The notes beneath the pieces are model-generated. The model made no database searches. It was not told where the DNA came from and saw only the letters and a list, made by a program, of their open reading frames with translations. A program made the position numbers and the translations under genes. Positions 8,065 through 15,549 of a stretch of 64,000 nt of DNA are shown here, piece after piece (the first letter of the stretch is position 1; each line of letters opens with the position of its first letter). This stretch comes from an uncultured Bacilli bacterium (lineage in GTDB: Bacteria; Bacillota_I; Bacilli_A; ML615J-28; CAG-313), in contig CAKPAZ010000001.1 of NCBI GenBank assembly GCA_934133195.1, forward strand, positions 1-64,000, written 5' to 3'.

Positions 8065-9638
8065 TGCTTAAATTATTATTATTTTTTATTCTATTTGCCC
8101 TTCTTTCAAAAGGAATCTTGTGTGGCGTTTATTATCTTGTAAACTATTTAAAGGGAAAACAAGATCCTAATAAAAAGAAAATGATTCCTGCTAATTTATC
8201 ATTAATAATGGGAATAATTGTGATTGCTTATCTTGTATTTTTCCTAGTATTTTGGATTATTGTTAAAAAACTTCACATTGCATCCATTATTTTATTTGGT
8301 TTTATTTTATTAGCTTTAATAGTAGCTTATATTATTATCTTAAATAAAACATCAAAACAATATAATAAAGACAATTGGCTAAAAAATCTTTATGGAAAAG
8401 AAAAAGTAAAGACAATTCTTTCATCTTTACTATCAATTGCGATTGGTCTTTATATTGGATGTTTAATTTTATTATTGTTTATCGGCAAAAACAAAGGTGG
8501 AGCCACGGTTTCATTATCAACTGCCATTGACTCAATCCAATTAATTTTCTTTGGAGCATTAAATAAAGGTCGTGATGCGGCTGGAAACTTAATGTTTGGT
8601 TGGAATGGTCGTGAAATTGGTGATATGCTATTTAGAGCTACTCCTTTAATTTTAACCGGTTTATCGGTTGCTGTAGCATTTAAAACTGGATTATTCAATA
8701 TTGGTGCGCCTGGACAATACTTAGTTGGTACTGCCTCAGCATTAATCATTGCTTTAACCATTCCAGCTAGTGTTCCTGCATTCATCACTTGGATTCTTGC
8801 TTTTTTAGGAGCCATTCTCTTTGGTGCTTTATGGGGATCAATATCTGGTTTATTTAAGGCTGTACTTAATGTAAATGAAGTTATAACATGTATTATGACC
8901 AACTGGATTGCGGCTAACCTTGTTACTTGGTTATTTGATTCTAATACTGGTCCATTCAAGTTCTTACTTGATCCATCAGGAACCAAGAATAATGCTTATG
9001 TTTTCAAGAGTAGTCATAATGGCGTTGCAACCATCAAACTTGGTCTTGATAAAATATTTGCGGGATCTCAAGTTAATGCTGGTATTATCATTGCCATCTT
9101 AATCGCAGTTGTTGTTTACATTGTTTTAAATAAAACAACCTTCGGTTATGAACTTAAAGCTTGTGGTGCCAACCGTCATGCTTCTCGCTATGCTGGTATT
9201 AAAGAAAAAAGAAGTATCATTTTCTCAATGGCAATAGCTGGTGGACTTGCGGCTGCTGGTGCAGCATTATACTACCTATCAGGTAATACTGAATTTAGAT
9301 GGGAAACATATCAATCATTACCTGCTACAGGATTTAATGGTATCCCAGTTTCCTTACTTGCGGCTAACAACCCAATCGGTGTTTGCTTATCTGCTATCTT
9401 TATGGCATATCTTGATACTGCTGGTCTACAAATTAAATATATGACAACATATAATGAATATATTGCGTCAATCATATCAGCGATAATCGTATACTTTAGT
9501 GCATTCTCTTTAGTAATTAAAGATTTAATTACCGGAAATAATCGTGTATTCAAATTCCTAAAAGGTGAAGGCATTTTCACAAAAAACCGTAAGTTAGGAT
9601 CCGAAAATACAACGGAAACAAAGGAGGTAGAAGGCTAA
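8064..9638 (+). CDS. nupP: Nucleoside ABC importer permease (NupP/YufP type) with N-terminal extension
   Basis: A 524-residue permease of the BPD_transp_2 family. The core, from about residue 150, carries GDMLFRATPLILTGLSVAVAFK, TGLFNIGAPGQYLVG and NEVITCIMTNWIA and is typical of YufP. The first ~140 residues form an extra region with about four hydrophobic segments, making the protein clearly longer than the ~350 residues of Bacillus YufP. The gene overlaps both neighbours by one base (TAATG junctions). The role of the extension is unknown. Confidence 0.9.
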   Translation: MLKLLLFFILFALLSKGILCGVYYLVNYLKGKQDPNKKKMIPANLSLIMGIIVIAYLVFFLVFWIIVKKLHIASIILFGFILLALIVAYIIILNKTSKQYNKDNWLKNLYGKEKVKTILSSLLSIAIGLYIGCLILLLFIGKNKGGATVSLSTAIDSIQLIFFGALNKGRDAAGNLMFGWNGREIGDMLFRATPLILTGLSVAVAFKTGLFNIGAPGQYLVGTASALIIALTIPASVPAFITWILAFLGAILFGALWGSISGLFKAVLNVNEVITCIMTNWIAANLVTWLFDSNTGPFKFLLDPSGTKNNAYVFKSSHNGVATIKLGLDKIFAGSQVNAGIIIAILIAVVVYIVLNKTTFGYELKACGANRHASRYAGIKEKRSIIFSMAIAGGLAAAGAALYYLSGNTEFRWETYQSLPATGFNGIPVSLLAANNPIGVCLSAIFMAYLDTAGLQIKYMTTYNEYIASIISAIIVYFSAFSLVIKDLITGNNRVFKFLKGEGIFTKNRKLGSENTTETKEVEG

Positions 9639-10648
9639 TGGCATTTTTAATTCAATCAACTTTGACATTCGCAATCCCTCTAATGATCGTTGCCCTTGGT
9701 GGTGTATTTGCTGAAAGAAGTGGTATTATCAATATCGCTCTTGAAGGTATCATGATATTTGGTGCTTTCATTGGTGTTTATATTGTAAAAGTCTTTATTG
9801 ATAGTGGGGTAACCCCTGAACTTGGACAAGTAATCCTTCCTGTTATCATCTTAATTGTATGTGCAGCGGGAGCTATCTTTGCTTTATTACTTGCTTTTGC
9901 TTCGATTAATCTAAAAGCTGACCAAACAATCGGTGGTACTGCTCTAAACTTACTTGCACCTGCCCTTGTTTTATTCTTAATCTTAATCATCTGTCAACAA
10001 AACTCATTGAATATTGAAAGTAGATATTCACCATCTGATTACTTCATGTTAAGTTATAAAACCTTTGGTTTTGAAAGTAGAAGTGCGATGAATACCTTAC
10101 AACAAATATTCTGTGATAAGATTTATACTACAACTTTCTATGCAATTATAATTTTTGTTGTATTATCAATTGTATTATATAAAACAAAGTTTGGACTTCG
10201 CCTTCGTGCATGTGGTGAAAACCCTCAAGCAGCCGCATCTCTTGGTATCAACGTATACAAAATGCGTTATATCGGGGTTGTAATATCAGGTGCCCTTGCT
10301 GCTCTTGGTGGCTTCATCTATGCCTTAACAAGTGCAAGCTGTACTTCAACAGGTGAAGTAGCTGGTATGGGATTCTTAGCACTTGCGGTTATGATATTTG
10401 GTAACTGGAAACCATTAAATATTGCTCTTGCAGCTTTACTATTTGGTATGTTAAAAGCCATCTCCGTAGGTTATGCAAGTATTGACATTAATGGTGATGG
10501 AATATACTTACTAGAAAAACTAAAGATTAGTAAACATATTTACCGTCTAATACCTTATGTAATAACAATCATTGTTCTTGCATTTACATCAAAATCATCA
10601 AGAGCCCCTAAAGCTGAGGGTCAACCATACGACCAAGGTAAGAGGTAA
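9638..10648 (+). CDS. nupQ: Nucleoside ABC importer permease (NupQ/YufQ type)
   Basis: A 336-residue second permease of the importer. It shows the family opening LTFAIPLMIVALGGVFAERSG, INIALEGIM, the ADQTIGGTALNLLAPAL block and KFGLRLRACGENPQAAASLG. It starts one base into the stop of nupP and ends the operon before a strong terminator. With the binding lipoprotein, ATPase and first permease it forms a complete nucleoside uptake system, useful to a reduced genome that salvages nucleosides (compare deoB at 52.4 kb). Confidence 0.93.
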   Translation: MAFLIQSTLTFAIPLMIVALGGVFAERSGIINIALEGIMIFGAFIGVYIVKVFIDSGVTPELGQVILPVIILIVCAAGAIFALLLAFASINLKADQTIGGTALNLLAPALVLFLILIICQQNSLNIESRYSPSDYFMLSYKTFGFESRSAMNTLQQIFCDKIYTTTFYAIIIFVVLSIVLYKTKFGLRLRACGENPQAAASLGINVYKMRYIGVVISGALAALGGFIYALTSASCTSTGEVAGMGFLALAVMIFGNWKPLNIALAALLFGMLKAISVGYASIDINGDGIYLLEKLKISKHIYRLIPYVITIIVLAFTSKSSRAPKAEGQPYDQGKR

Positions 10649-10656
10649 AATAAATG

Positions 10657-10684
10657 GACTGTTAGGAAATCTAACAGTCTTTTA
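10657..10684 (+). terminator. Terminator of the nucleoside transporter operon
   Basis: GACTGTTAG/CTAACAGTC stem with GAAAT loop, followed by TTTTATTATTTT. Confidence 0.88.
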
Positions 10685-10685
10685 T

Positions 10686-10757
10686 TATTTTCGTAAAATC
10701 GACAAATATTTTCGTAAAATTACATTTATTTTCGTAATTTGTTGATTTTTTTCCTAA
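10686..10757 (+). repeat. Phased TATTTTCGTAA repeats, putative operator array
   Basis: TATTTTCGTAA occurs exactly at 10686-10696, 10707-10717 and 10727-10737, and a weaker TTTTTTCCTAA at 10747-10757. The steps are 21, 20 and 20 bp, about two helical turns, so all copies face the same side of the DNA. The last copy lies between the -35 and -10 of the next gene. Confidence 0.85.
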
Positions 10758-10769
10758 TTTGAGTATAAT
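10742..10769 (+). promoter_or_regulatory. Promoter of the AlbA/GHKL gene
   Basis: TTGATT (10742-10747), 16 bp, TATAAT (10764-10769); overlaps the fourth repeat of the array, suggesting repression through those sites. Confidence 0.55.
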
Positions 10770-10788
10770 ATAGGTAGGAAAGGATATG

Positions 10789-12234
10789 ATGAATATGCAA
10801 GCAAAAGAATTAATCAATTTAATAGATGATATTATTTCTTTAAAAATTGAAACAAAAAACATTGCTTTTAAAGAAACTGATGGTGATGAACCCGAAAATT
10901 TGTATGATACTTTTTCTAGTTTTTCCAATACTTCAGGGGGAATAATAATATTTGGAGTAGATGAAAAGAATAATTATGAAGTTTGTGGAATTAGTAATCC
11001 TGATATTTTTCAAAAGAAAATAACTGAGCAAGCATTAATGATGGAACCTAAAATAAGACCTACAATTACAATATGTGAATATAAAGGGAAAACCATTGCG
11101 GCCTTAGAAATTCCTGAATTAGATGTTTTTAGTAAACCATGTTATTATTCAGGTAAGGGTAAAATGAAAGGATCATATGTACGTGTTGGTGATGCTGATT
11201 TACCAATGACTGATTATGAGATTTATAGTTTTGATGCATTTAAATATAAAACAGAGGATGAACTAAGAACTAAAAATAGAATTGATAGAGATATTTTTAA
11301 TGAAATTGCTATTAATAGTTTTCTTGATAAAATAATAACACTAAAACCTAATTTGGTAAACTTAGATAGAGATACAATCTTAAAAATGAATGGAATTATT
11401 GATAAAAATAACTATCCTACTGTTTGTGGAATTATGAATTTTGGTAAATTCCCTCAATTGTTTTCTCCTAATCTTGATATTGTTGCTGTAAGATGTTCAA
11501 CTGATGAGTATGGTGTAGAAGATGAAAATGGAATTAGATTTTTGGACAACAAAAGATTAGATGGAACTATTAGTGAGATGTTAAAACTTGCAATTTCCTT
11601 TGTTGTTGCTAATATTAAAAAGGCAACCAGAATTAATGAATTAGGAGTGCGTGAGGATATTCCCGAATATCCGATTAAAGCAATAAGAGAAATCATTTTA
11701 AATGCTTTAATTCATAGAGATTATAGTATTCATACTGAAAATGACCCAATTAGATTAACAATATATGATGATCGTATTGAAGTAACTAATCCTGGAGGTC
11801 TTTATGGTAGGCTTACAATAGATGAACTTGGAAAAGTTCATTCTGATATACGAAATCCATTTATTAGTTCTATATTGGAAACTTTAGAAGTGACAGAAAA
11901 TCGATATTCAGGAATTCCAACAATCTATGCAGAAATGAAAAAAGCCGGTTTAATGGAGCCAAAGTTTGAAAGTACACGAGGAACCTTTAAAGTGACTTTA
12001 TATAATAAGAAGAAGGAAGATGCTATCAACAATGAATTTGTTTCAAAAATTAAAAATTATTGTAAAACTCCTAGAACCAAAGAATCATTAGCTAAATTTT
12101 TTGGTTATGATGAAAAGCATCCAGCCTATTTTATTAATTCTTATATAGTTCCTTTAATTGAACAAGGAGTTTTAGCATATACGATTCCAAATAAACCAAG
12201 AAGTAAAAATCAAAGAATTTACGCAGTTGAATGA
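10789..12234 (+). CDS. Schlafen AlbA_2-domain protein with GHKL ATPase-like and winged-helix regions
   Basis: A protein of about 481 residues with an N-terminal AlbA_2 (Schlafen-like) domain: ETKNIAFKETDGDEPENLYDTFSSFSNTSGGIIIFGVDE and later GSYVRVGDADLPMT. The middle has EIILNALIHRDYS...RLTIYDDRIEVTNPGG, a GHKL-type ATP-binding signature of the HATPase_c_4 family. The C-terminus is probably a winged helix. Such proteins are common accessory genes, often annotated as transcriptional regulators or RecG-related, with unsettled roles. ATGs lie at 10786, 10789 and 10795; 10789 is preferred because it is 5 nt after AGGAAAGG. Gene and promoter sit between terminators as an isolated unit. Confidence 0.82.
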   Translation: MNMQAKELINLIDDIISLKIETKNIAFKETDGDEPENLYDTFSSFSNTSGGIIIFGVDEKNNYEVCGISNPDIFQKKITEQALMMEPKIRPTITICEYKGKTIAALEIPELDVFSKPCYYSGKGKMKGSYVRVGDADLPMTDYEIYSFDAFKYKTEDELRTKNRIDRDIFNEIAINSFLDKIITLKPNLVNLDRDTILKMNGIIDKNNYPTVCGIMNFGKFPQLFSPNLDIVAVRCSTDEYGVEDENGIRFLDNKRLDGTISEMLKLAISFVVANIKKATRINELGVREDIPEYPIKAIREIILNALIHRDYSIHTENDPIRLTIYDDRIEVTNPGGLYGRLTIDELGKVHSDIRNPFISSILETLEVTENRYSGIPTIYAEMKKAGLMEPKFESTRGTFKVTLYNKKKEDAINNEFVSKIKNYCKTPRTKESLAKFFGYDEKHPAYFINSYIVPLIEQGVLAYTIPNKPRSKNQRIYAVE

Positions 12235-12242
12235 TAAAAAAG

Positions 12243-12268
12243 AGGATTGAGTTTAACTCAATCCTTTT
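12243..12268. terminator. Bidirectional terminator
   Basis: AGGATTGAG/CTCAATCCT with TTTAA loop, T-rich on both strands, between the convergent AlbA and CPBP genes. Confidence 0.85.
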
Positions 12269-12276
12269 GTTTTCAT

Positions 12277-13482
12277 CTAAGCAAGAAATGATGCAAGCAA
12301 AGATACGATTATACCAAATGCATTGTAAGCAAGGTGTGCCGCAATATTAGGTACAATATTAAATTTATTACGACGATAAGCAAATGATAAGGCAAGACCT
12401 GCACCTGCATAGTTAATAAAGTAAATTAACTCAACTGCAATCGTTTCAGCTGATCCTGTACCATTTATTACACCAGCAATTCCACTGATTACGCCATCGA
12501 TGATATGGATACCACCAAAGATAAGACCGCTCGCAATAACTGTACCGATACCTTTATTTTTGGAAATACCAAAGAAGCCTTTTCTGAAGACTAATTCTTC
12601 GATAATTGGTGCCGCAACAATTGTCATAAGGATCGTCACGATACATGTGTATGCATTTGATGTAAGCATCATATCGATTGTCATTTGATTTTGGGAGTTA
12701 TCTTGGAAATCACTTAGACCTGTAATTAAAAGAATCAATTGGACTAGTAAGCTTGATGCATATGATGCAACAAACAAAATACCAAATGTGATACCAAAGT
12801 TTTTCCAGAATTCAGGCATTCTACCTCTTAATGCGATTATATCATATTTTAAAAGTTTAAACATGATAACAAACACTGAAGCAAAAAGAAGAAGATAAGT
12901 AAATAAATTAACCGTCGCAAGAATATTAATGTATAACTCTGGGTAATTCGCAAGAATTTGGTTTATATCATAGTTATAATCTCCAAGATTAATACCACTA
13001 ATTGCGACAACTAAAAAAATAACTAGTTGTGATATTAATGGTGCTACAAGATAAAATACACCAAAATATACGAGTACCCCAATTAAAGATAACTTTCTTT
13101 CTTGAGGGAAATCAATACGACTTTTTACAATGTTAGTTGTATCAATTTTTGGAGCTTCGGTTTTAAGTAAGTGACCACAATTATCACAAAATTTAGCATT
13201 AGGAGTTAATTTATGACCACAATATTGACAGAAATTTTGGGTATTAGGAGTAAATGATTCAGGCTTTGGTTTTTCCTTTAGTACCTTACCACAATATGGA
13301 CATGTGGCATCATCCTTTCCAATAGTCTCATGACAAAAAGGACATGCGATTTTTTCCCCATTAGGTTCTTCGATGGTTACTTTTTGTGGTTGTTCAACTA
13401 TTTTTTGTTCAACTGGTTCATTACAAATTGGGCAGACTTTAGCGTCATCATGTAATTCAAAACCACATTTTTTACATTTCAT
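12277..13482 (-). CDS. CPBP-family intramembrane metalloprotease with N-terminal zinc ribbons
   Basis: A membrane protein of about 401 residues. The first ~110 residues contain three zinc-ribbon modules made of CxxC pairs: CKKC...CPIC, CPFC...CPYC and CQYC...CDNC. A multi-pass region follows with the CPBP (CAAX protease/Abi) motifs IIEELVFRKGFFG, FGGIHIIDG and NIAAHLAYNAFG, which supply the metal-binding Glu and His residues. CPBP proteases act on prenylated or membrane substrates, and some give bacteriocin self-immunity. Start 13482 is preferred over the ATG nine bases upstream because AGAAAGG abuts the latter and is well spaced from the former. One of few - strand genes left of dif. Confidence 0.88.
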   Translation of the reverse strand: MKCKKCGFELHDDAKVCPICNEPVEQKIVEQPQKVTIEEPNGEKIACPFCHETIGKDDATCPYCGKVLKEKPKPESFTPNTQNFCQYCGHKLTPNAKFCDNCGHLLKTEAPKIDTTNIVKSRIDFPQERKLSLIGVLVYFGVFYLVAPLISQLVIFLVVAISGINLGDYNYDINQILANYPELYINILATVNLFTYLLLFASVFVIMFKLLKYDIIALRGRMPEFWKNFGITFGILFVASYASSLLVQLILLITGLSDFQDNSQNQMTIDMMLTSNAYTCIVTILMTIVAAPIIEELVFRKGFFGISKNKGIGTVIASGLIFGGIHIIDGVISGIAGVINGTGSAETIAVELIYFINYAGAGLALSFAYRRNKFNIVPNIAAHLAYNAFGIIVSLLASFLA

Positions 13483-13590
13483 AATTTTCATCCTTTCTCT
13501 TTATTCTATGTTAAATAATATAAAATATTATTCGTACATTAATTATACCATAATCTTTCTTTTTTGTCATAATTAAGTAATAAAAAATAT

Positions 13591-13619
13591 GAATATTTGT
13601 ATTTATTCGTTCATATAAT
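13591..13619 (+). promoter_or_regulatory. Sigma-E-type sporulation promoter before the gerM-like gene
   Basis: GAATATT (13591-13597), 14 bp, CATATAAT (13612-13619). The -35 matches the Bacillus sigma-E consensus (KMATATT) at all seven positions and the -10 matches CATACAAT except for one base. B. subtilis gerM is a sigma-E gene. Confidence 0.7.
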
Positions 13620-13637
13620 TTGGCGAGGAGATAAGAT

Positions 13638-14510
13638 ATGAAGAAAAAAATTATAATTGTAAGTATTTTAATTATTTTAGTGGTTGTGTTATTATTAATA
13701 CCGAAAGATGTTTATGGTAAAATCTTCAAGAAAAATAAAAATACTGAACCAAAGATTGAAGAAAATCTTGTATATCAAACGATGTATGTAAAGAGTATCA
13801 ATAAATATTTAGTTGGTGTTAAAGTTGGCGTTAAAGCCCTTGAGGAAGATGTTGTAAGTCAAAAATGGGATATTCTAACTAAAGATGTTTCCCTTATTCC
13901 ATCGGGATATTCATCACCAATTGCCCTTTCAACAACTCTTTTAAGTCATGAAGAAAAAGATGGTGTTTTAACCCTTAATGTTTCAGAAGACTTTTTAACC
14001 TCAGAAGGAAGACTCGCAATCGAATGTCTTGCTTGGAACTTCTGTAATGACGACATTAAAGAAGTTGTAGTTATGATCAATAATGAAAAAATTAATGAAG
14101 TTAATAACTACTATTTCCAAAAGATCTCGAAAGCGATGGGAGTAAACTTAACTTATGATACCATTGATATTTTCCAATCGAAGTATGTTACGATTGTTCA
14201 TTATGAAGATGATGTAATTAAACCAGTAACTTACTTTTACCAAGACAGCTTAAATCAATATGACTATGTTATTAAAAAAGTTCTATCGAAAGATGAATCG
14301 TTAAAAGAACTTGTAATGGGAAAGAAATATAAATATGAAGTTAAAGATAAAGGTTTAGTTATTTCCTTTGATTATAGTGAAAAACTAAATGATAATATCA
14401 TTAATACCTTTAAAGAAACCTTTAAAGATTATGAAGACCTTGTAAGTTTAACTATTAATGGTACTGACTCTGTATTGTTGGAACTTGACTTTAAAGAAGT
14501 AAGTGAATAG
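13638..14510 (+). CDS. gerM: GerM-like (GerMN domain) sporulation/germination protein
   Basis: A 290-residue protein with an N-terminal membrane anchor (residues ~4-22) and two GerMN-like units. The first has YLVGVKVGV...WDILTKDVSLIPSGYSSPIALSTTL...LTLNVSEDFL...LAWNFC; the second, weaker, has KYVTIVHYEDD...YFYQDS...KGLVISFDYS. GerMN proteins are exported and, in Bacillus, needed for normal sporulation and germination. Two independent lines support the call: the next gene is rdgB, as near Bacillus gerM, and the promoter is sigma-E-like. It lacks the lipobox of B. subtilis GerM. Confidence 0.75.
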   Translation: MKKKIIIVSILIILVVVLLLIPKDVYGKIFKKNKNTEPKIEENLVYQTMYVKSINKYLVGVKVGVKALEEDVVSQKWDILTKDVSLIPSGYSSPIALSTTLLSHEEKDGVLTLNVSEDFLTSEGRLAIECLAWNFCNDDIKEVVVMINNEKINEVNNYYFQKISKAMGVNLTYDTIDIFQSKYVTIVHYEDDVIKPVTYFYQDSLNQYDYVIKKVLSKDESLKELVMGKKYKYEVKDKGLVISFDYSEKLNDNIINTFKETFKDYEDLVSLTINGTDSVLLELDFKEVSE

Positions 14511-14602
14511 ATAAAATGATATAAATGTTGAAAGTAATTATTTTCAATGTTTATATCTTTTCTTTATTACCCACTTATGATAAAATATCTACGGGTGATA
14601 AA

Positions 14603-15193
14603 ATGAAAATACTACTTGCGACTAACAATGAACATAAAGTCAAAGAATTTAACGAAATCTTTGAAGAAAATAAAGTAAATATTGAACTATTGTCATTAAA
14701 GGAATTTGAAAAAGTAGAAGAACCAGTTGAAGATGGTAATTCTTTTTATGAAAATGCTCTTATTAAAGCTAAATACTACTATGATCTTTTTAAAATTCCC
14801 GTATTAGCCGATGATTCCGGTCTTGTAGTTGATGCCTTAAATGGAGAACCAGGGATTCACTCCGCTAGATTTGCTTCGACTAATACTCATAATGCTAGTT
14901 CAAAAGATAATCGTATAAAACTTCTAAAACTAATGGAAGATGAAACTAATCGTAAGGCTCACTTTGTTTGTTCTTTAATCTTTTATGATGGGGAAAAAAT
15001 CATCAACACAAATGGTGAATTTCATGGTGAGGTAGCGTTGAGGGAATCTGGTGAAAATGGTTTTGGCTATGATTCAATTTTTTATCTACCAGAATATGGA
15101 AAAATCGTTTCTTCATTGGATGAAAAAACTAAAAACAAACTAAGTCATCGCTATAAGGCAGTTAAAGCAATGATTGAAAAGTTAAATTTTTAA
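14603..15193 (+). CDS. rdgB: Non-canonical purine NTP pyrophosphatase (RdgB/HAM1)
   Basis: A 196-residue RdgB/Ham1 enzyme that hydrolyses dITP, dUTP-like and XTP nucleotides to monophosphates to keep them out of DNA and RNA. It shows the opening KILLATNNEHKVKEF, ADDSGLVVDALNGEPGIHSARFA, and the C-terminal GFGYDSIFYLPEYGK and LSHRYKAVKAM. Start 14603 gives the family length; the longer in-frame start at 14525 would lie upstream of the likely -10 (TAAAAT, 14581-14586). GGGTGA precedes the start. It follows gerM as in Bacillus. Confidence 0.95.
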   Translation: MKILLATNNEHKVKEFNEIFEENKVNIELLSLKEFEKVEEPVEDGNSFYENALIKAKYYYDLFKIPVLADDSGLVVDALNGEPGIHSARFASTNTHNASSKDNRIKLLKLMEDETNRKAHFVCSLIFYDGEKIINTNGEFHGEVALRESGENGFGYDSIFYLPEYGKIVSSLDEKTKNKLSHRYKAVKAMIEKLNF

Positions 15194-15214
15194 TAGTATC
15201 TTTGAGCATAACGA

Positions 15215-15243
15215 TTGCAAAAAAACACTAAAAATGATATAAT
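15215..15243 (+). promoter_or_regulatory. Promoter of rpsU
   Basis: TTGCAA (15215-15220), 17 bp, TATAAT (15238-15243), followed by a strong AAAGGAGGG ribosome-binding site. Confidence 0.8.
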
Positions 15244-15281
15244 ATTGATGAATTTGTGGTGCGAAAGGAGGGACCAAGAAG

Positions 15282-15461
15282 ATGCCAAAAACTATCGTAA
15301 GAGAAAATGATACACTAGATGAAGCTTTAAAGAGATTTAAACGTGATGTTTCTAGATCAGGTACCCTTGTTGAAGCACGTAAGCGTCAACATTATATGAA
15401 ACCTAGCGATGTACGTAAAGAAAAAAGACGTGCAGCTCGTAAAGCAGGTAACCGTCACTAA
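15282..15461 (+). CDS. rpsU: 30S ribosomal protein S21
   Basis: A 59-residue, highly basic protein beginning [20 protein letters not shown] and ending KAGNRH, with the S21 feature of an N-terminal acidic/aliphatic segment followed by [21 protein letters not shown]. It joins the 30S platform near the anti-Shine-Dalgarno. The gene has its own promoter and terminator. In Bacillus rpsU stands a few genes before yqfC-yqfD, and that order is kept here except that yqeY, yqeZ, yqfA and yqfB are replaced by a lipoprotein gene. Confidence 0.97.
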   Translation: MPKTIVRENDTLDEALKRFKRDVSRSGTLVEARKRQHYMKPSDVRKEKRRAARKAGNRH

Positions 15462-15483
15462 TTGTTGATTCATTTAGTAACTA

Positions 15484-15507
15484 AACACCCTATGGGTGTT
15501 TTTTTTT
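15484..15507 (+). terminator. Terminator after rpsU
   Basis: AACACCC/GGGTGTT stem with a TAT loop and a T-tract. Confidence 0.85.
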
Positions 15508-15549
15508 ACTTTCTTTAGGTTTTATGGTATAATATTTGCGAGGTGAATT

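Noticed and set aside
8450..8986. Long antisense open frames such as those opposite nupP, tldD and proS
   Set aside because: They lie wholly within well-identified genes, have no ribosome-binding site or family features and reflect codon bias.
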